A stretch of 13,662 nucleotides of DNA from contig CAYMQY010000118.1 in the NCBI GenBank assembly GCA_964392655.1, positions 1-13,662 of the forward strand. The letters are read 5' to 3'. How positions within the stretch are numbered: position 1 is the first letter of the stretch; every line of letters starts with the position of its first letter. The translations under genes were made by a program, and so were the position numbers. The notes under the pieces are model-generated. The model was not told the DNA's origin, ran no database searches, and worked only from the letters and a program-made list of their open reading frames with translations. Shown in pieces: positions 13,352-13,662 of this stretch. Source of the DNA: M3007 sp964392655 (GTDB lineage Bacteria > Bacteroidota > Bacteroidia > Chitinophagales > Saprospiraceae).

Positions 13352-13425
13352 GAATTTGGCGGGGGTTACCCGAGAGGCTGTTTGAATACAATCGAAATTT
13401 TTTAACCAATCACATATCGAAAAAC

Positions 13426-13539
13426 ATGGGAAGAGGAGATTTCAAAAGCAAACGCGGCAAGATTCGCCGTGGCTCGCACGGCAAGAAACGGCCCAAGCCG
13501 TCCAAAATGCGCGCAGCAGCCAGAAAAAAACCAGCATAG
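13426..13539 (+). CDS. 30S ribosomal protein THX
   Basis: This 37-aa protein was translated by hand. It begins MGRGDFKSKRGKIRRGSHGK, then KRPKPSKMRAAARKKPA. The start MGRGD followed by KxKRGKI and RGSxGKKRP is the signature of ribosomal protein THX, a tiny, very basic peptide known from the Thermus 30S head, where it stabilises packed RNA helices. Bacteroidota members often carry a short basic C-terminal extension, as here. It lies 89 bases after ugd, probably with its own promoter, though none is clear. A hairpin with CTGTTGGC arms follows its stop. Confidence 0.92.
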   Translation: MGRGDFKSKRGKIRRGSHGKKRPKPSKMRAAARKKPA

Positions 13540-13542
13540 TCG

Positions 13543-13582
13543 CTGTTGGCTTTTATGCCGTTTTTGGTGTTCCCGCCAACAG
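13543..13582 (+). repeat. Hairpin after the THX gene
   Basis: CTGTTGGC (13543-13550) pairs with GCCAACAG (13575-13582) across a 24-base, T-rich loop, starting three bases after the THX stop. The right arm begins the 36-base repeat described next. It may end the THX transcript, but no T tract follows the stem. Confidence 0.4.
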
Positions 13583-13662
13583 GGGCAATTAATCATTGAG
13601 CGTTGATCATTCCTGTTGGCGGAGGCGCCAACAGGGGCAACTAATCATTGAGCGTTGACCAT
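13575..13662. repeat. Two copies of a 36-base repeat, period 52, reaching the right edge
   Basis: Copies at 13575-13610 and 13627-13662 (starting GCCAACAGGGGCAA) differ at two bases, both C/T. Between them, CCTGTTGGC (13612-13620) pairs with GCCAACAGG (13627-13635) across GGAGGC. The array may continue past the window. The 16-base interval is too short for CRISPR spacers. Confidence 0.85.

Noticed and set aside
13575..13662. Possible start of a CRISPR array
   Set aside because: The 36-base copies are separated by only 16 bases, and those bases pair with the repeat itself; no cas gene is present.

Overview
The window looks like a piece of a Bacteroidota chromosome, most likely from the Saprospiria or a related environmental lineage, probably from a draft or metagenome assembly. 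The signs are a type IX secretion C-terminal sorting domain, a GSCFA-domain protein, a DUF4345 membrane protein, the short ribosomal protein THX, TAnnTTTG-like -7 promoter boxes, and a strong preference for glutamine directly after signal peptidase I sites. The coding regions favour G or C at third codon positions, so many long antisense open frames exist that are not genes. The window has a cut gene at the left edge, an internal run of 100 N, and repeats running to the right edge.

Layout. Positions 1-775 (minus) hold the N-terminal part of an exported TPR protein that leaves the window. Positions 859-1218 (minus) hold a small exported glycine-zipper protein with its own terminator. A 412-base intergenic stretch follows, containing a perfect 24-bp hairpin and an in-frame lipoprotein-like extension. 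Positions 1631-3329 (plus) are a regulatory pair: an ECF-like sigma factor with an unusual insertion in region 4, and a single-pass anti-sigma-like protein with a TPR-containing exported domain. Converging on it is a long minus-strand block (10072 down to 3331): a 436-aa cytoplasmic protein, a glutaminyl-cyclase-like M28 enzyme, a triple-PDZ protein with a T9SS tail, a DUF4345 protein, a multi-pass membrane protein and an exported alkaline-phosphatase-superfamily hydrolase. Divergent from the 436-aa gene is a GSCFA protein (plus). Then come a DUF4160/DUF2442 pair (minus), split by the N gap, a UDP-glucose 6-dehydrogenase (plus) and ribosomal protein THX (plus).

How the genes fit together. The clearest shared theme is the cell envelope. 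Four proteins with predicted cleavable signal peptides all place Gln at the mature N-terminus, and the glutaminyl-cyclase-like enzyme could cyclise such residues in the periplasm. The PDZ protein is predicted to be exported and handled by the type IX system. The sigma/anti-sigma pair is a likely envelope-signal regulator. UDP-glucose dehydrogenase supplies UDP-glucuronate for surface polysaccharide. The DUF4160/DUF2442 pair resembles a small accessory module, possibly toxin-antitoxin-like.

I see no clear new multi-gene defence or biosynthetic system. The less ordinary signals are the modified sigma region 4, a CHAT-like cysteine block in the anti-sigma protein, cysteine-bracketed PDZ domains, two large palindromes, the terminal 52-bp hairpin repeat, and a scaffold gap whose two edges are the same 55 bases.
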